Counted from the first letter of the stretch, positions 1-6,120 are shown. The stretch: 6,573 bases of DNA from Candidatus Doudnabacteria bacterium (GCA_016788805.1 JAEUSE010000059.1:1-6573), one strand, 5' to 3'. Notes: a model not told the origin generated them from the letters alone. Program-made: numbers and translations.

Positions 1-203
1 GTGATGTAACCGAGACCGCCTACCACAAAGAAACCAGTAGCGATCAGCCCTGCTAGACCGGCGACTACCTTGATAATACTTCGGATAAAGTTTTCAACCT
101 GGCCAACGTTGCCGTCCGCTGCCAGCACCGGGTGTGCCAGAACAACCGGCAAGCCGATTGCTACGAATGCCGCGACCATGAGTGAGAATTTATATTTACG
201 CAC
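1..203 (-). CDS. TrbC/VirB2-like pilin-type membrane protein, N-terminal part (runs off left edge)
   Basis: About 67 codons read leftward from a GTG at 203-201 and continue past the window edge. I see a short basic N-terminus (MRKYK), a hydrophobic stretch ending in an A-H-P-V-L-A-A-D signal-cleavage-like site near residues 22-29, then a short amphipathic stretch and a second hydrophobic segment rich in glycine and valine (about residues 47-67). That plan (signal peptide, then a helical hairpin of membrane segments) is typical of TrbC/VirB2-type pilins of type IV secretion or conjugation-like machines. The start is well fixed: a TAA stop lies in frame directly before the GTG, and a purine-rich AAGGAAAGGG at 219-210 sits 6 nt upstream as ribosome-binding site. 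An in-frame ATG at 179-177 is less likely because it would remove most of the signal peptide. The C-terminal half is outside the window, so membership of the family is inferred from layout and composition. Confidence 0.7.
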   Translation of the reverse strand, partial: MRKYKFSLMVAAFVAIGLPVVLAHPVLAADGNVGQVENFIRSIIKVVAGLAGLIATGFFVVGGLGYI

Positions 204-257
204 TTATTACCCTTTCCTTGTCCACCCGTTACCGATCCGCTACCACTATCTGCTAGA

Positions 258-285
258 ATTTTACAAAACGTTCAAAATATTACAA
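258..285 (-). promoter_or_regulatory. Probable promoter of the pilin-like gene
   Basis: On the minus strand TTGTAA (285-280) and TAAAAT (263-258) are separated by 16 bp, matching the -35 and -10 consensus at 4 of 6 and 5 of 6 positions. Transcription would begin near 251, giving a leader of about 48 nt with the ribosome-binding site of the GTG start. It lies inside an AT-rich region in which chance matches are common. Confidence 0.4.
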
Positions 286-298
286 AGCATTAGCAAAA
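265..298. other. Phased A-tracts (probable intrinsic DNA bend) in divergent promoter region
   Basis: Four CAAA(A) tracts start at 265, 274, 284 and 295, spaced 9, 10 and 11 bp, close to one helical turn each. Phased A-tracts bend DNA and can act as upstream promoter elements. They lie just upstream of the TATAAT at 318-323 and overlap the opposing promoter. The last tract forms an interrupted palindrome, CAAAA-TG-TTTTG, at 294-305. The spacing is seen directly; any effect on transcription is inferred. Confidence 0.4.
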
Positions 299-317
299 TG
301 TTTTGTGGCGATTAGCG

Positions 318-330
318 TATAATCTGGAGT
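318..330 (+). promoter_or_regulatory. Consensus -10 element giving a probable leaderless start
   Basis: A perfect TATAAT occupies 318-323 and the ATG of the next gene is at 331, leaving exactly 7 nt, so the transcript would begin at or one base before the ATG. The only purine run, GGAG at 326-329, is one base from the start codon and too close to act as a normal ribosome-binding site. No good -35 is visible at 295-300, so the phased A-tracts or a regulator may compensate. Confidence 0.55.
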
Positions 331-756
331 ATGTCCAAGGAAAAACAGAGCAAGGCGGTTAGGCAAAAGCAGCCGAAGAACTTACTCGTGCTCGTCGCCA
401 TTCTGCTTATCGCAGTTGTGGTAATAGCGGCTTTTTACAGCATGCAGCCCAAGCGATCCGTTGCCGGTTACTGCAAGGTTTACGCAGAAGAGAAAGCCCG
501 ACTAGCAAAGCTACCTGGTGACACCTACCCATCCGAGCTATTCGATGATTACCTTAGTGACGCGGGAGAGATAGCAACCTCCATCGAACGACTAGAGAAA
601 TCTGCCCCCGATGATATCCGGCCAGATGTGACCACGCTCAAATCCTTCTACGAGAAGCTCGATAAAGAACCGTCGCAGCTGCTAAGTGTAAGTGTAGCTG
701 CTCAGCCAGTGGATAAAAGCGTATCAAATTGGACCAAGGATCATTGTTCAAACTAG
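331..756 (+). CDS. Small single-pass membrane protein of unknown function
   Basis: This 141-residue protein has a lysine/arginine-rich N-terminus of about 16 residues, one strongly hydrophobic segment at about residues 18-36, and then a soluble domain of about 100 residues. The positive N-terminus and the absence of a clear cleavage site suggest an N-in anchor with the domain outside the cytoplasm. Two cysteines, C48 (in GYCKVY) and C139 (in DHCSN), sit at the two ends of the outer domain and could form a disulfide. The middle is helical and charged, with repeated E/K/R-rich stretches. I do not recognise the family. Its stop codon (754-756) abuts the ATG of the helicase gene, so the two are almost certainly co-transcribed and translationally coupled. 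It may be a membrane partner of the helicase or simply an unrelated surface protein sharing the promoter. Confidence 0.8.
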   Translation: MSKEKQSKAVRQKQPKNLLVLVAILLIAVVVIAAFYSMQPKRSVAGYCKVYAEEKARLAKLPGDTYPSELFDDYLSDAGEIATSIERLEKSAPDDIRPDVTTLKSFYEKLDKEPSQLLSVSVAAQPVDKSVSNWTKDHCSN

Positions 757-3453
757 ATGGCGACAGTAGGGCAACAAATTCAAAGTGCAAATAAAGCTAT
801 TTGCGATAACATTAAAAGCCTTAGCGCCGACAGGCCCTTGCTTTCCCAAAACTTGCTCTCACAAGCACGCAATTTAGTCGAAGGTGTCGCCGTACTCGTA
901 CATACCGGCGACCTTGACCATGAGTTTAGCTATGAAGCAGTTAGTCCCGCGCTTTCACACGCAGCGTCAGGCAACAAATCTATCAACTTCCTAAATCGTT
1001 TCCATAACCTGTTATTGCAAAGTGCGTCGCACTACACGCTCAATGGCGATATGTCCGAGCGCCTGATGCTAAAGTATTACGAATACTTTATACGTATACG
1101 TACACTTTTACTGACATCGTACAAGATAAAAGCCCTCTCAAATTTAGAAGATTTTCCCGTCGATCTCGACCCTGCCTTGCGTGAATACCACGAGAAAATA
1201 GCGGAACGAATAGACGCATATAGGTCAAATCCTACTGAGGGCAGTCGGAGTCGGTACTACATTTTTGGAATACACCCATTCTTTGTGAGGGGCCGAATCT
1301 TCTACGAAGTTACATTCCAAAATGCCAGCGACCGTAATGCTAAGTTTGATCGTGTTATAGGGTTTACTGATATAGATATGACAGACAAATATGCAGCAAA
1401 TCTCACCCTTAAGAGCGACGTAATAAGTGTCATAGGGCATAGCATGCCAATAATAATTATCAGTGATTGGGCAGTGTCGATAAGGCCATGCGAGCTTAAT
1501 AACTTTTCAAAGATATTCGGGGAAAGCACTAATATTGACTCTGGTCAATCTGAATATCGGGCATTGATGAATTATCTCACCGAAACCTCCACGGGCCTCT
1601 TAGATGTTGTACGACTTTCAAATAATGATTTTAGTGAACTAAAGTCTACCGTCTTAGAAAAGACGAGAACATCCCCTAGATTCATCCCTATTTTAGAGCG
1701 TGCCAGAATGCTCATTGCAAGCAACGGTGATGGAAGCAATATGATTCGATACCTGATGCTCAGAATGAACAATGTCATCATTAAGGGCCAATATAATCCA
1801 CAGGCATGTGATCTCTTATCGGGCTTATGTCTCGATAGACGCTGTAAACCATTCGACTCGATGCCGTTCTGTACTTCGCCCCGCCGACACAACCCAAGGA
1901 TAAGTGACTTACTTGAGTGCTTGGACGCACAGTCGCTCATACATGAGCTATTAGCTCGTAAGATAAAGACCAACGTCGAACAAGAGAGTAGGCTCTACAC
2001 TCCACTGGCGGAACTAGAGCGCTTTGAAGATATTGATTCGCTTGTTGCCAAATACAATAACGCCCTTTGGTTTGGTCATCGACACCGTCGTAGCATAGTC
2101 AAGGATAAGGAACATCTCTTTATACGTGAATATGAAGATGATACCTACTCGATTATTGTTGAATTACAAAAACACGCATCTGGCGGACTCGACGGTTACG
2201 ATACCGCAGCGGACCGTTGGACTCAAGAAACTGCCTTAAATCTAGATGACCCTACCAAAATTGAGGCACTTAAGAAACTGTATACAAAATCTCAAGTCGC
2301 ACTCATTTATGGCGCAGCGGGTACCGGAAAAACACGGATGATTGAGTATGTGGCGGATATGTTTGCAGATAAAAACATACTATTTCTTGCACACACTAAC
2401 CCGGCTATAAACAATCTCGTGCGGAGGGTTAAAGTTCAAAACGGTACATATAAAACGATCACTAGTCATAATAACTCAGGTGACAATTCGGAATACGATA
2501 TTTTAGTAGTGGATGAGTGTAGCATTGTGGGTAATGCTGACTTCTTGGCCGTGTTAAATGGTACCTCATTCAGGCTACTTTTGCTCGTTGGTGATGTATA
2601 TCAACTCGAACCCATTGAGTTTGGCAACTGGTTTGCACTAGTACCATCTTTCCTGCCTAAAAGCTCGATTTTTGAGTTGACAGAACCTTATCGAACAAAG
2701 AATCCGAATCTTTTAAATCTTTGGAATGCCGTACGAAAGATTGATGGTAATATTGCTGAAATAATCGCGCAAAATAGCTATTCCGCAAAACTTGACGAAT
2801 CACTCTTCGTCACGCAGCAACAAGATGAAATCATCCTTTGCCTGAACTACGATGGTCTCTACGGAATCAATAATATTAACCGCTTTCTTCAAGGAGCCAA
2901 CCAAAGTAAGCCCGTCTCATGGGGTGTTGCAACGTATAAAGTTGGCGACCCCATACTATTCAATGACAGCGATCGTTTCCGAGGAGTGATATATAACAAT
3001 TTAAAGGGCACGATCGTCGCCATAAACAAGATACCTGAAAAGATCGTGTTCGATATCGAGATCGACCGTATTGTAACTGAGCTTGATACATATGGCACCG
3101 ATCTCGAATGGGTTGAGGGGTCAGTCGTCCGTTTCCCTGTTTATAAACGCACAAGCTCAGATGAAGACGACGACTCATCAAATACAAACGTGCCATTTCA
3201 AGTTGCGTATGCCGTCTCAATCCATAAAGCGCAAGGGCTAGAGTACGATTCAGTAAAAATCGTGATCACTGACGCAAACGAAGATGACATTACCCATAGT
3301 ATCTTTTATACAGCTATAACAAGAGCGCGTAAGGACTTAAAAATATTATGGTCACCCGAAGTGCAGCAATCTATTCTTCAGAAATTAAATAGGCCAAATA
3401 GCAAAAAGGATGCCGGAATATTATCTGCCAGGCGAAAACTACAATTGCGCTAG
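757..3453 (+). CDS. Large superfamily 1 helicase/ATPase with uncharacterised N-terminal half
   Basis: This is an 898-residue cytoplasmic protein. The C-terminal part (about 485-870) holds all core SF1 helicase motifs: Walker A GAAGTGKT (519-526), motif Ia FLAHTNPA (543-550), Walker B VVDECS (584-589), motif III VGDVYQLEP (611-619), motif IV LTEPYRT (641-647), motif V AVSIHKAQGLEYD (819-831) and motif VI YTAITRAR (851-858). The fold resembles the RecD/UvrD-like, DUF2075/AAA_30-type enzymes, so ATP-driven movement on DNA or RNA is likely. The first 480 residues match nothing I can name with confidence. They contain a helical region (about 30-155), a mixed beta region (about 165-245), and a cysteine cluster C351, C358, C363, C372, C388 that might bind zinc. 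No nuclease motif is obvious. The ATG directly follows the upstream stop and has no good ribosome-binding site, suggesting reinitiation. The context (restriction genes, RadC) hints at phage defence or DNA repair, which is inference. The stop overlaps the opposing radC stop. Confidence 0.85.
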   Translation: MATVGQQIQSANKAICDNIKSLSADRPLLSQNLLSQARNLVEGVAVLVHTGDLDHEFSYEAVSPALSHAASGNKSINFLNRFHNLLLQSASHYTLNGDMSERLMLKYYEYFIRIRTLLLTSYKIKALSNLEDFPVDLDPALREYHEKIAERIDAYRSNPTEGSRSRYYIFGIHPFFVRGRIFYEVTFQNASDRNAKFDRVIGFTDIDMTDKYAANLTLKSDVISVIGHSMPIIIISDWAVSIRPCELNNFSKIFGESTNIDSGQSEYRALMNYLTETSTGLLDVVRLSNNDFSELKSTVLEKTRTSPRFIPILERARMLIASNGDGSNMIRYLMLRMNNVIIKGQYNPQACDLLSGLCLDRRCKPFDSMPFCTSPRRHNPRISDLLECLDAQSLIHELLARKIKTNVEQESRLYTPLAELERFEDIDSLVAKYNNALWFGHRHRRSIVKDKEHLFIREYEDDTYSIIVELQKHASGGLDGYDTAADRWTQETALNLDDPTKIEALKKLYTKSQVALIYGAAGTGKTRMIEYVADMFADKNILFLAHTNPAINNLVRRVKVQNGTYKTITSHNNSGDNSEYDILVVDECSIVGNADFLAVLNGTSFRLLLLVGDVYQLEPIEFGNWFALVPSFLPKSSIFELTEPYRTKNPNLLNLWNAVRKIDGNIAEIIAQNSYSAKLDESLFVTQQQDEIILCLNYDGLYGINNINRFLQGANQSKPVSWGVATYKVGDPILFNDSDRFRGVIYNNLKGTIVAINKIPEKIVFDIEIDRIVTELDTYGTDLEWVEGSVVRFPVYKRTSSDEDDDSSNTNVPFQVAYAVSIHKAQGLEYDSVKIVITDANEDDITHSIFYTAITRARKDLKILWSPEVQQSILQKLNRPNSKKDAGILSARRKLQLR

Positions 3454-3893
3454 GATAGTACTAGACCGTGACCTTTGAAGCTGTAATGAGCATCACTGGA
3501 CACAATGATGTGGTCGCGCAATGGTAAACCAAGTAGCTGCCCTGCCGCCACAATCTGTTGAGTTGTATCAATATCCTGTTTGCTCGGGGCTGGATTACCT
3601 GATGGGTGGTTATGAGCAATGATCACTGATGCCGCGCGATCGATAAGAGGGCCAGCGAATATCTCACGCGGATGTGCCAAGGCAGTATCGAGCAACCCAA
3701 CCGTCACAACACGCCGTGCGATAAGACGCTTCCCGCTATCCAATGAGAGGCATACGAAGTATTCCTGCTTCTTGTCCCGGAAATGCTCAAGGCAGGCCAG
3801 AATATCCTCGCTGGATTGAAGCAGTCTATTACGAAGTTCTTTCGGGATCTTTTGGCAGAATACACACTCATTTCTTTGGTTCCGGCCACTCAC
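3450..3893 (-). CDS. radC: Short RadC-like JAB/MPN (JAMM) domain protein
   Basis: From GTG 3893 this protein has 147 residues. It carries the full JAMM metal signature HxHx7Sx2D as H94-N-H96, S104 and D107 in HNHPSGNPAPSKQDID, followed by the conserved RadC stretch LLGLPLRDHIIVSSDAHYSF (121-140). A candidate active-site glutamate lies in HPREIF (E77). Chromosomal RadC is about 220 residues with an N-terminal helix-hairpin-helix region. That region is missing here and replaced by a short segment with C10-x2-C13. Such short RadC proteins are common on mobile elements and near defence genes; their biochemical role is unresolved despite the old DNA-repair name. I chose GTG 3893 because AGGTGGAGG (3911-3903) lies 9 nt upstream; an in-frame GTG at 3920 would add nine residues but lacks such a site. 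The promoter region is shared with the controller gene and contains its operators. The stop overlaps that of the helicase gene within CTAG. Confidence 0.85.
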   Translation of the reverse strand: MSGRNQRNECVFCQKIPKELRNRLLQSSEDILACLEHFRDKKQEYFVCLSLDSGKRLIARRVVTVGLLDTALAHPREIFAGPLIDRAASVIIAHNHPSGNPAPSKQDIDTTQQIVAAGQLLGLPLRDHIIVSSDAHYSFKGHGLVLS

Positions 3894-3902
3894 ACAACTC
3901 GC

Positions 3903-3911
3903 CCTCCACCT
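3903..3911 (-). promoter_or_regulatory. Strong ribosome-binding site that decides the radC start
   Basis: On the minus strand AGGTGGAGG lies 9 nt before GTG 3893. It is the best Shine-Dalgarno-like sequence in the window and supports that start over the GTG at 3920. Confidence 0.6.
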
Positions 3912-3921
3912 AATATGCACA

Positions 3922-3936
3922 TAAACTACTAGTTTA
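3922..3936. promoter_or_regulatory. C-box-like operator 1 (perfect palindrome, radC side)
   Basis: TAAACTA-C-TAGTTTA is a perfect 7-bp-arm palindrome around one central base (3929). Its core ACTnnnAGT matches the classical C-box of restriction-modification controller proteins. The same 15 bp occurs again at 3976-3990, reading as the reverse complement because only the central base differs. It lies just upstream of radC and would block or steer transcription in that direction. Confidence 0.65.
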
Positions 3937-3939
3937 TCA

Positions 3940-3951
3940 TTACTATAGTTA
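3940..3951. promoter_or_regulatory. Weaker operator-like site 2
   Basis: TTACTATAGTTA has a perfect 8-bp palindromic core ACTATAGT plus an outer matching pair. It resembles operator 1 with the central base missing. Its centre (3945.5) is 16.5 bp from that of operator 1, the spacing expected for a tandem strong/weak C-box pair. It also contains TATAGT, a -10-like hexamer readable on either strand. Confidence 0.4.
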
Positions 3952-3952
3952 G

Positions 3953-3963
3953 ATTATCATAAT
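3953..3963. promoter_or_regulatory. Symmetrical -10-like palindrome between the operators
   Basis: ATTAT-C-ATAAT reads as CATAAT (3958-3963) rightward and GATAAT (3958-3953) leftward, each matching 5 of 6 bases of TATAAT. It lies almost midway between the two perfect operators (centres 3929 and 3983), so each operator falls near the -35 zone of one of the opposing promoters. It could be an overlapping divergent promoter for radC and the controller gene; -35 matches are poor. Confidence 0.35.
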
Positions 3964-3975
3964 GAGGTACGGAAT

Positions 3976-3990
3976 TAAACTAGTAGTTTA
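3976..3990. promoter_or_regulatory. C-box-like operator 3 (perfect palindrome, controller side)
   Basis: TAAACTA-G-TAGTTTA, centred on 3983, is an exact reverse complement of operator 1. By analogy with C.AhdI/C.Esp1396I-type systems it would be the upstream high-affinity site from which the controller dimer activates its own gene and the endonuclease gene. Confidence 0.65.
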
Positions 3991-3991
3991 T

Positions 3992-4006
3992 TTAACTATC
4001 GGTTTA
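3992..4006. promoter_or_regulatory. C-box-like operator 4 (degenerate, proximal)
   Basis: TTAACTATCGGTTTA matches operator 1 at 11 of 14 non-central positions. Its centre (3999) is 16 bp downstream of operator 3. A degenerate proximal site next to a strong distal one is the usual arrangement of controller operators, in which the weak site fills only at high protein level and represses. It overlaps the -35-like TTAACT of the controller promoter. Confidence 0.5.
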
Positions 4007-4026
4007 TGTTCCCTACGCTTGTATGT
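3992..4026 (+). promoter_or_regulatory. Candidate promoter of controller/endonuclease operon (leaderless)
   Basis: TTAACT (3992-3997) and TACGCT (4014-4019) are separated by 16 bp, with 7 nt from the -10 to ATG 4027. Both hexamers are weak (4 of 6 and 3 of 6), as expected of a promoter needing activation by the bound controller. The spacing predicts transcription from the A of the ATG. TATGTT at 4005-4010 and CATAAT at 3958-3963 are alternative -10 elements. Confidence 0.4.
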
Positions 4027-4257
4027 ATGAGTGCAGAAAACGAAACAAAGCTGCTCCGAGCTTTTGGCAAGCGAATTGCTGAGGTTAGAAAGAGCAAGAA
4101 ACTGACACAAAGTGAGTTAGCGGAGCGCGTCAATATGAGCGTTGTCGCCATCGCATATATAGAGACCGGTAAGCGATGGGTTAGATTGAGCACGCTAGAT
4201 AAGATTGCAAATGCTCTCGGCGTGAACATCTCAGATTTGCTGAAGGATGTTAGGTGA
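4027..4257 (+). CDS. Restriction-modification controller (C) protein, XRE-type HTH
   Basis: The 76-residue protein is almost entirely one helix-turn-helix domain of the XRE/Cro family: FGKRIAEVRKSKKLTQSELAERVNMS covers helices 1 and 2 with the conserved L-T-Q-S-E-L-A core, VVAIAYIETGKRW forms the recognition helix and turn, and LDKIANALGVNISDLL closes the domain. Size, family and position directly before an endonuclease gene fit controller proteins of Type II restriction systems, which act as dimers on C-boxes to delay endonuclease synthesis until the host DNA is methylated. Palindromes with the C-box core ACTnnnAGT lie just upstream, supporting autoregulation. I chose ATG 4027 because the alternative at 4006 adds seven residues outside the domain and falls in an operator; no ribosome-binding site precedes either, and a leaderless transcript is likely. 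The endonuclease gene follows after 21 nt. Confidence 0.85.
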   Translation: MSAENETKLLRAFGKRIAEVRKSKKLTQSELAERVNMSVVAIAYIETGKRWVRLSTLDKIANALGVNISDLLKDVR

Positions 4258-4278
4258 TCACGGCCCAACGGTAAAAAC

Positions 4279-5079
4279 ATGAGTGAATTGCCAACACCAG
4301 ACAGCACCGAATTTAACAACCTTGTCCGGGGAAAATCAGAGCGCGGAATCTACAGAGTCCTTTATGAACACCGCGGCCAAGCGCTTACTATGGCTGAAAT
4401 ACGCCAGACTATGGGGCTTGAAGCAGGTGAGCAAGAACACCTTAACCGCAGAATGCGGGAGCTCTATAGGGTGTTTATTGTCGAGCGCACACGCCGTGGA
4501 ACGGAAACACTTTATCAGCTTGTCGGCAAACGCGACCATGTACTGAACACTGACGGCATTAGCATGAAGGTGCGTGCGCTAATACTTAAAGACCAACGGT
4601 GTGCCCAATGTGGTCGCACGCCGATGGAAGATCACGTCAAGCTGCACGTTGACCACAAAATCCCGCAAGAATGGGGCGGGACTAATGACCCAGACAACCT
4701 GCAACCACTATGTTCCGACTGCAATGAGGGTAAAAGGAACTTTTATGCTACCTATGACGAGTACGCAGACAAGATTAAGGAAGCCGCTAACTACGACGAG
4801 CCGCACCGTCGTATCGGCGAACTGCTGAAGGCATTCAAGGGCGAGTTCGTCAGACCGGACCTTATTGAAATCGTTGCTAACTCAAAGCAATATCAAGACG
4901 ACTGGCAAAAACGTCTTCGTGAGCTGCGCACTCTCGGTTGGGTCATTGATGTTGATAAACGCAAAGAAGGCAAGCGGTTTGTTGCCTATTATGCTGCGAA
5001 GCACTTTGAGCCTTGGCCAAACGGGAGTATTCGATCTGAGATTACGCGGCTTGAGGTTCTACGGAAGCCGAAAAAGTAG
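4279..5079 (+). CDS. Type II restriction endonuclease, HNH nuclease between two winged-helix-like domains
   Basis: The 266-residue protein has a central HNH (beta-beta-alpha-metal) nuclease: zinc-type cysteines C108-x2-C111 and C145-x2-C148, the HVDH segment with D125-H126, N140 in DPDNLQPLC, and N149/K152 after the second cysteine pair. Residues 18-85 (GIYRVLYEHRGQALTMAEI onward) look like a winged helix, and residues 177-245 (LLKAFKGEFVRPDLIEIV, LRELRTLGWVIDVDK) look like a second one. This flanking of an HNH core by DNA-reading domains is known in Type II endonucleases. Together with the controller gene before it and a cytosine methyltransferase after it, a role as the cutting partner is likely; the recognition sequence cannot be read from the sequence. 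The start has no strong ribosome-binding site (GGTAAAA is the best upstream). The last 38 bp overlap the end of the opposing methyltransferase gene. Confidence 0.85.
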   Translation: MSELPTPDSTEFNNLVRGKSERGIYRVLYEHRGQALTMAEIRQTMGLEAGEQEHLNRRMRELYRVFIVERTRRGTETLYQLVGKRDHVLNTDGISMKVRALILKDQRCAQCGRTPMEDHVKLHVDHKIPQEWGGTNDPDNLQPLCSDCNEGKRNFYATYDEYADKIKEAANYDEPHRRIGELLKAFKGEFVRPDLIEIVANSKQYQDDWQKRLRELRTLGWVIDVDKRKEGKRFVAYYAAKHFEPWPNGSIRSEITRLEVLRKPKK

Positions 5080-6094
5080 CAATCTGATCGTCATCAGCAA
5101 CGCTATCATCAGTAGTCGTTACCGTAGCGACCTGTGTAGCCAAAGCAACTGCTTGCCGGATGGCCGTCCCAACCGCTGCCGCAACTGGTGGGGGAAAAGC
5201 ATTGCCAACCTGCTTGTAGGCACTCGTCTTTCGACCCGCTAATTTCCATTCCCTGGGGAATCCTTGTAGCGTTGCTGCCATCTGAACTGTTATGCGTGGC
5301 ATACCTTCAAAATCCTCACCCGGTGCTTCGTCTGCAACACCCTTACCGTCGACTCCCATAGTGGCCCAAGCGGCCTTTGCGCGTGTTGGGCCGAGATCAG
5401 CCCCACCATGCTTCTTAGAGCCGCCTACTAGCGTAGGCGCAACTTTATTTGCGGCAACCCTCCATTCATCGGCCTTCTTCCAACCATTGCTAGATATCTG
5501 ATCGTATAGTGCATCGCCAACACTGACAAAATTCTCTGGGTTGGGGTGCGTAGGCTCGGGCCACTCGAAGTGTTCCCAGTATTCAGGGCGTAACGCCACA
5601 AGGATTGCGCGAGGGCGTAATTGCGGCACCCCATGGGTCGCCGCCTGAATAAGTCGCCATTCGCCCTTGTAGCCGAGTTCGTCTAGCTTATCGAGTATCT
5701 GCTGTCGATAGTCGGAAAACTTTGGATCAAGCAAACCGCGTACATTCTCAAGTAATACGGCTTTCGGTTTCGTTGTCTCAACAAGCTTCAATGCAGCCGG
5801 GAATAGGTCACGGTCGTCAAGATGACCAAGTTGCTTGCCTGCGTGCGAAAAAGGCGGGCATGGGACGCCACCAGCAACAAGATCCACGCCCTTATACGGG
5901 GAGCCATCAAATTTGTTTAGGTCTTCTTCTAAAACATTCCATTTTGGCCGGTTCAGTCTGAGGGTTTCGCAGCACCGGGCGTCATTTTCGACTAAAGCAA
6001 CGTGCTCGAAACCTGCCATCTCTAGACCCAACGCCTGCCCGCCAGCACCCGCACAGACTTCAATAGATGTCAGTTTCTTCTGCTTATTACCCAT
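5042..6094 (-). CDS. Type II DNA (cytosine-5) methyltransferase
   Basis: The 350-residue protein transfers a methyl group from S-adenosylmethionine to C5 of cytosine and should protect host DNA from the neighbouring HNH endonuclease. Motifs occur in the usual order: I, VCAGAGGQALGLEMAGF (13-29); II, acidic E36 in VEND; IV, GGVPCPPFS (75-83) with catalytic C79; VI, ENV (116-118); VIII, QLRPRAI (158-164); IX, RITVQMAATLQGFP (267-280); X, SAYKQVGNAFPPPV (291-304). The target-recognition region lies between VIII and IX (about 185-265), with a striking GGSKKHGGADLGPTRAK block; it is not enough to name the target. Length is normal for a single-specificity enzyme. The last 30 residues are a loose Ala/Thr/Val/Asp tail, partly encoded in the overlap with the endonuclease gene. 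ATG 6094 is preceded by an AAGAGGG ribosome-binding site. Base use is less AT-rich than in the helicase gene. Confidence 0.95.
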   Translation of the reverse strand: MGNKQKKLTSIEVCAGAGGQALGLEMAGFEHVALVENDARCCETLRLNRPKWNVLEEDLNKFDGSPYKGVDLVAGGVPCPPFSHAGKQLGHLDDRDLFPAALKLVETTKPKAVLLENVRGLLDPKFSDYRQQILDKLDELGYKGEWRLIQAATHGVPQLRPRAILVALRPEYWEHFEWPEPTHPNPENFVSVGDALYDQISSNGWKKADEWRVAANKVAPTLVGGSKKHGGADLGPTRAKAAWATMGVDGKGVADEAPGEDFEGMPRITVQMAATLQGFPREWKLAGRKTSAYKQVGNAFPPPVAAAVGTAIRQAVALATQVATVTTTDDSVADDDQIATFSASVEPQAA

Positions 6095-6120
6095 AGTCTT
6101 ACCCTCTTCTCGTGTTACTG

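Noticed and set aside
70..315. Rightward 81-codon frame across the pilin gene and the promoter region
   Set aside because: It is antisense to a clearly better pilin-like frame with a signal peptide and ribosome-binding site, has no recognisable domain, and runs through the promoter region.
1572..1973. Minus-strand 133-codon frame inside the helicase gene
   Set aside because: It is a shadow of the helicase reading frame, without a domain or upstream signal.
3890..3922. Ten-codon minus-strand upstream frame starting at ATG 3922 and ending in TGA overlapping the radC GTG
   Set aside because: It has no ribosome-binding site, is very short and could be chance; the overlap GTGTGA is the only point in its favour.
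3922..3990. Mirrored 15-bp repeats as ends of a mobile element or a CRISPR array
   Set aside because: There are only two perfect copies 54 bp apart in a promoter region with no transposase or spacer pattern; operators explain them better.
4006..4026. N-terminal extension of the controller from ATG 4006
   Set aside because: The start codon would overlap the degenerate operator, there is no ribosome-binding site, and the seven extra residues lie outside the domain.
4865..5242. Rightward 125-codon frame across the endonuclease/methyltransferase junction
   Set aside because: It runs over the ends of two well-supported genes in other frames and shows no domain.
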